Assembly: GCA_020850915.1 (NCBI GenBank)
Contig: JADZDV010000110.1
Location: 1-8,811 of the forward strand
Source of the DNA: Chloroflexota bacterium
GTDB taxonomy: Bacteria > Chloroflexota > UBA6077 > JADZDV01
Reading direction: 5' to 3'
DNA: 8,811 nucleotides
In this document: positions 6,341 to 8,811 of the stretch, one piece after another
How positions within the stretch are numbered: position 1 is the stretch's first letter
How the letters are laid out: each line of letters begins with the position of its first letter
The notes under the pieces: model-generated
What the model saw: the letters and a program-made list of their open reading frames with translations, nothing else
The model's database searches: none
What the model was told of the DNA's origin: nothing
Made by a program: the position numbers and the translations under genes

Positions 6341-7633
6341 CTAGTAGTGCACGCTGAGCGGCGTGCCGGTGCTCGCCCACAGCCAGAACCAGGCGGCGTC
6401 CTGGCTGCCCACGCCCAGACAGCCGTGGCTGGACGGAATGCCGAACAGGGCCGGATCGCGCCAGTAGTTCTCGTGGAGCGCCTGGCCGTCGTTGGTGAAG
6501 TACTGCGTCCAACGGACGTTCTCCACCTTGTAGTCGGCGCGGGCGGCGTCCTGGCCCAGGAGTGACGAGCTCTCCATGGTCTCGTTCTCCTTTCGCCAGA
6601 GAATCCGGTGGATGCCCTCGTGGGTCTCCCACTCCGGCCGCCCGCTCGAGGTAAAGGCCATGTAGACCGGGCGATCGGCCTCGTAGGCGGTGACCGTCTG
6701 CTGCGTCAGGTTCACGTCGATCCACTTGCTGCCCAGCGGCCCGTGGTCCGGCGGGTCTGGCGGCAGCTCAATCGGTGCCTTGCGGAGCAGGGGGCTGTAG
6801 ACGTACACACCGTCGCCAAGCTGCGCCCAGCCGGGCTGGTCCGGGAACACCTCCTGACCGCTGACCCAGGCTTCCACCACCACCGGCGTGCCGCGCGCCA
6901 GAGTGCCGAGGCGGTCGCTGTCACCAGTCGGCGCCACGCGCACGTTGATATCGTCGCCGCCTACGGAGCCCCACCAGCGCGCCGGCACCCGGGGCCCGGT
7001 CGGCGGGCCGCCGACCGGGCCGACCGTCGTCGCATCCAGCCAGACAGACCCGCTCGTGATGGGATCCTGGACGTGGAGGCGAGAGCTTTTCTGCAGCTCG
7101 AGCAACTGGAAGAAGGATCCCACGTCGGCCTCGCCGAGCAGGACGCCGCCAGCCGCGGCGGTCCAGAGCTGGCTCGGCTTGAACGTCGCAAGCCAGCTCG
7201 ATGGAGCCGGGGACGCGGCGGGCGCGGGCGTCGCGACGGCGGGCGCGGCCGCTGGAGCGGGCGCGGGAGCCGGGGTAGCCGAAGGAGCCGGGGTGGCCGT
7301 TGGGCCGCCGAAGGCCCAGTCGGCCGGGGGCGGTCCAGAAGGGCCGATTGCGCCGGCGGGAACGTAGACCTTCTGCTTGGTTCGGGGATGCTCCACTGGC
7401 ACACGCGCACCCTCCCGCGGACCGATCGCTTTGAGGTACGTCCATTGCGGCGCGTGGTCGACGATCTTGCCGCCCTTCGCGGCGGACCAGAGATCCGTCT
7501 CTTTGAAGTTCTGGTACCACTGATCGCCCGCGGCCAGGGCGGGGCGTAGGTCCAGGGCGGAGGCGACCAGCGCGAGGCCGGTGAGCTGGAGCAATCGACG
7601 GCGAGGAACAGCCAGGGAGGCGGCAGGGTTCAT
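6341..7633 (-). CDS. Tat-exported L,D-transpeptidase (YkuD) with two N-terminal repeats and an SH3-like domain
   Basis: L,D-transpeptidases form 3-3 cross-links in peptidoglycan or attach proteins to it, outside the membrane. From the ATG at 7633 the product has 430 residues. A twin-arginine signal comes first (VPRRRLLQLTGLALVASAL, residues 9-27, then ALAAG). Next are repeat 1 (39-103), an Ala/Pro-rich linker (104-146), repeat 2 (147-211) and an SH3-like domain (about 220-285, with NVRVAPTGDSDRLGTLARG). The YkuD domain (about 303-430) ends the protein. Its signature is H387, then 14 residues, then SHGC (402-405), with Cys405 the predicted nucleophile. After SHGC the sequence is LGV, without the usual Arg or Asn. 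The frame is open to a GTG at 7732, but the promoter lies inside that extension, which does not look signal-like. An ATG at 7645 is also possible; GGGAG is one base from it and 13 bases from the chosen start. Confidence 0.9.
   Translation of the reverse strand: MNPAASLAVPRRRLLQLTGLALVASALDLRPALAAGDQWYQNFKETDLWSAAKGGKIVDHAPQWTYLKAIGPREGARVPVEHPRTKQKVYVPAGAIGPSGPPPADWAFGGPTATPAPSATPAPAPAPAAAPAVATPAPAASPAPSSWLATFKPSQLWTAAAGGVLLGEADVGSFFQLLELQKSSRLHVQDPITSGSVWLDATTVGPVGGPPTGPRVPARWWGSVGGDDINVRVAPTGDSDRLGTLARGTPVVVEAWVSGQEVFPDQPGWAQLGDGVYVYSPLLRKAPIELPPDPPDHGPLGSKWIDVNLTQQTVTAYEADRPVYMAFTSSGRPEWETHEGIHRILWRKENETMESSSLLGQDAARADYKVENVRWTQYFTNDGQALHENYWRDPALFGIPSSHGCLGVGSQDAAWFWLWASTGTPLSVHY
7001..7195 (-). 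repeat. Second copy of the ~65-residue module in the L,D-transpeptidase
   Basis: Residues 147-211 of the protein. They align without gaps to the first copy at a constant offset of 108 residues, with about 21 identities in 65. Shared positions include W, FK, LW, AA, GG, R, V, P, T and a final GPxG..P. The family is not one I can name; it may bind peptidoglycan or another wall polymer. Confidence 0.8.
7325..7519 (-). repeat. First copy of the ~65-residue module in the L,D-transpeptidase
   Basis: Residues 39-103 of the protein, directly after the Tat signal. It shares the W..(4)..FK..LW.AA.GG opening and GP.G.PP ending with the second copy. The DNA between the copies (7196-7324) encodes a 43-residue Ala/Pro-rich linker of low complexity. 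Confidence 0.8.
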
Positions 7634-7690
7634 GGAGGGGTGCATGCTCCCGAATGGGGCGACGTCGGCGGCGCTCGGAGTTTCAAGCCT

Positions 7691-7719
7691 ATTGTATGGC
7701 GCCGAGTTGGAAGAGTCAG
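7691..7719 (-). promoter_or_regulatory. Probable promoter of the L,D-transpeptidase gene
   Basis: On the minus strand the -10 is TACAAT (7696-7691), one base from consensus. The candidate -35 is CTGACT (7719-7714), four of six, with a 17-base spacer. The expected start of transcription is near 7684. This places the GTG at 7732 upstream of the transcript and favours the ATG at 7645 or 7633 as the translation start. Confidence 0.55.
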
Positions 7720-7768
7720 AAATGTGGTCCACACCTTACAGACGGATGAAGCGCACGCGGGTTGCAGG

Positions 7769-7782
7769 GCGCCGGCCGGCGC
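7769..7782. promoter_or_regulatory. 14-bp perfect palindrome in the divergent intergenic region
   Basis: GCGCCGGCCGGCGC is a perfect palindrome between the divergent transpeptidase and amidohydrolase genes. It lies 59 bases before the amidohydrolase ATG. Just downstream is a weak extended -10 for the plus strand (TGGTACGCT, 7788-7796), so the palindrome would cover its -35 region. It could be an operator, but all-GC palindromes of this size are expected about once by chance in DNA of this composition. Confidence 0.25.
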
Positions 7783-7840
7783 TGTGCTGGTACGCTGGGA
7801 ACACTCAGTTGAGACGCACACAACGCCGCGAGGTCCGAAC

Positions 7841-8635
7841 ATGATCGTCGATAGCCACTGCCACGCATCCAGGAGCTGGTCCCTGCCGATCGAGAGTCTG
7901 ATGTCTGAGATGGACCGAGCCGGCGTGCTCCACGCCCTGCTCGTCCAGATGATCGGACACTACGACAACACCTACATCCTCGAGTGCTCGCGCGGCTTTC
8001 CAGGTCGCTTTGGTGTGATCGCGCACATCAACCACCACGAGACGGGTGCTGCGCGGGAGTTGGAGCGACTCGCGGAGCAGGGAATTAGCGGTATCCGATT
8101 CAGCGCGGCGATGCGCTCGCCAGGCGAAGATCCGCTGGCGCTCTGGCGCGCCGCCCAGCGTCTCGGCCTCTCGATCACGACGCTTGGCCTCAGTACCGAC
8201 TTCGTGTCGGACGCGTTCGTCAAGGTGCTCGAAGCCATCACCGACGTGCCGATCGTGATCGAGCACCTCGGGGCAAACAATAGCCCGGAGCGCGATCCCG
8301 CCAGCCTGGAGACCCGCCGTCAGATCTTCGCTCTGTCACGCTATCCGAATGTGTACATGAAGATCCACGGGCTGGGAGAGTTCTCCGAGCGCGCCTTCCC
8401 ACGCGCTGAGCCGTTCCCGTTCATCCGACCGGTGCCGCCGCTCTTCGACCTGGCCTACGATGCCTTCGGCGCGGACCGGCTCATGTGGGGCAGCGACTTC
8501 CCCCCAGTTGCCGGCCGTGAGGGCTACCTGAACGCGCTCCGGTTCACCCAGGAGTATTTCGCCGGCACGAGCGACGAGGAGCGCGCGGCGATCTTCGGCC
8601 GCAACGCGCTGCGGGTATTTCCAATTCCTTCATGA
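7841..8635 (+). CDS. Amidohydrolase-2 family metal-dependent hydrolase
   Basis: The 264-residue product resembles the amidohydrolase-2 (TIM-barrel) group, which includes lactonases such as fuconolactonase and pyrone-dicarboxylate lactonase, and some decarboxylases. The motifs are in the usual order: DSHCH at 4-8 (metal ligands H6 and H8), HINHHE at 62-67, GIRFSAA at 84-90, EHLG at 141-144 (H142), KIHG at 174-177, and MWGSDFP at 215-221 with D219 the probable catalytic or metal-binding Asp. The end is FGRNALRVF. There is no signal peptide, so it is likely cytoplasmic. The ATG at 7841 is preceded by GAGG seven bases upstream and fits the family start. The frame is open further upstream to 7640, but that part overlaps the divergent gene's leader and looks non-coding. 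The substrate cannot be read from the sequence, and the neighbours give no pathway. Confidence 0.9.
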   Translation: MIVDSHCHASRSWSLPIESLMSEMDRAGVLHALLVQMIGHYDNTYILECSRGFPGRFGVIAHINHHETGAARELERLAEQGISGIRFSAAMRSPGEDPLALWRAAQRLGLSITTLGLSTDFVSDAFVKVLEAITDVPIVIEHLGANNSPERDPASLETRRQIFALSRYPNVYMKIHGLGEFSERAFPRAEPFPFIRPVPPLFDLAYDAFGADRLMWGSDFPPVAGREGYLNALRFTQEYFAGTSDEERAAIFGRNALRVFPIPS

Positions 8636-8654
8636 TCCATCGCCGTCCGTGGCT

Positions 8655-8672
8655 GCCTCGCGGACGCGAGGC
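8655..8672. other. Hairpin downstream of the amidohydrolase gene
   Basis: GCCTCGC (8655-8661) and GCGAGGC (8666-8672) form a perfect 7-bp stem with a 4-base loop, 19 bases after the stop of the amidohydrolase gene. No U run follows on either strand, so it is not a textbook intrinsic terminator. It may protect or help end the transcript between convergent genes. Confidence 0.35.
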
Positions 8673-8699
8673 TGAAACGACATACGTGCGGGGTGCGGC

Positions 8700-8811
8700 T
8701 CAGCCGGCCGTGGCCGGCCCGTCCGCTGCCGCGAAGCATCTCTCCAGCTCGATGACCTCCGGCAGGCCGAGGCGGCGCTGGCCTGCTCCAGCTCGCGGAC
8801 GGTGCGCATGG
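8700..8811 (-). CDS. Possible C-terminal end of an unidentified minus-strand gene (partial)
   Basis: A minus-strand frame is open from the right edge to a TGA at 8700-8702. Its last ~26 codons have strong G/C preference in third positions and read like a protein tail (RLGLPEVIELERCFAAADG). Closer to the edge the third-position bias shifts to another frame, beginning with an ATG at 8809 (MRTVRELEQA). This suggests either chance, a frameshifted fragment or a sequencing error. I cannot name a family. With only 112 bases in view the call is weak. Confidence 0.25.
   Translation of the reverse strand, partial: HAHRPRAGAGQRRLGLPEVIELERCFAAADGPATAG

Noticed and set aside
6608..7549. A 313-codon plus-strand open frame opposite the L,D-transpeptidase
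   Set aside because: It covers the antisense of the Ala/Pro linker and repeats, giving low-complexity Gly/Arg runs. The minus frame has a Tat signal and a YkuD active site.
7640..7840. N-terminal extension of the amidohydrolase frame back to 7640
   Set aside because: It would overlap the divergent promoter and the transpeptidase start, and the peptide has no family similarity. The ATG at 7841 has a Shine-Dalgarno and begins the conserved DSHCH segment.

Overview
This window comes from a high-GC bacterial chromosome. It is mostly a housekeeping translation cluster on the minus strand, followed by a cell-wall enzyme and a divergently transcribed hydrolase. The style of PheS (DATHEW in motif 2, four-cysteine insert), a Tat-exported L,D-transpeptidase with repeated modules, and the gene content suggest a Chloroflexota member, perhaps near Thermomicrobia. 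That placement is inference from memory of the families, not a database result.

Layout. Positions 1-1903 (minus) hold the first 634 codons of mutS2, which runs off the left edge and has a GTG start. Its frame was translated codon by codon and is open throughout. Upstream of it lie pheT (1931-4366) and pheS (4363-5412), joined by an ATGA overlap. A strong hairpin/terminator candidate (5490-5518) separates pheS from rplT (5544-5903), with rpmI (5919-6119) just before it. A convincing promoter with an extended -10 (6221-6249) sits about 100 bases upstream of rpmI. infC, which often precedes rpmI, is absent here.

Next is a minus-strand L,D-transpeptidase (6341-7633). It has a twin-arginine signal, two copies of a roughly 65-residue module separated by an Ala/Pro linker, an SH3-like domain and a C-terminal YkuD domain. 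Its likely promoter is at 7691-7719. Across a divergent intergenic region carrying a 14-bp perfect palindrome (7769-7782) is a plus-strand amidohydrolase-2 family gene (7841-8635). The last ~175 bases hold a hairpin and possibly the tail of another minus-strand gene, whose frame looks broken.

How the genes work together. rpmI and rplT encode 50S proteins, and pheST charges tRNA-Phe. MutS2, known in Bacillus as a sensor of collided ribosomes, follows directly, so the whole minus-strand block fits translation and its quality control. The transpeptidase acts outside the membrane on peptidoglycan, and the hydrolase is probably cytoplasmic with unknown substrate. I see no mobile element, CRISPR array, tRNA, rRNA or defence system, and nothing I would call a new multi-gene system. 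The most unusual items are the duplicated module in the transpeptidase, its altered active-site flank, and the repeat arrangement over the pheS start.
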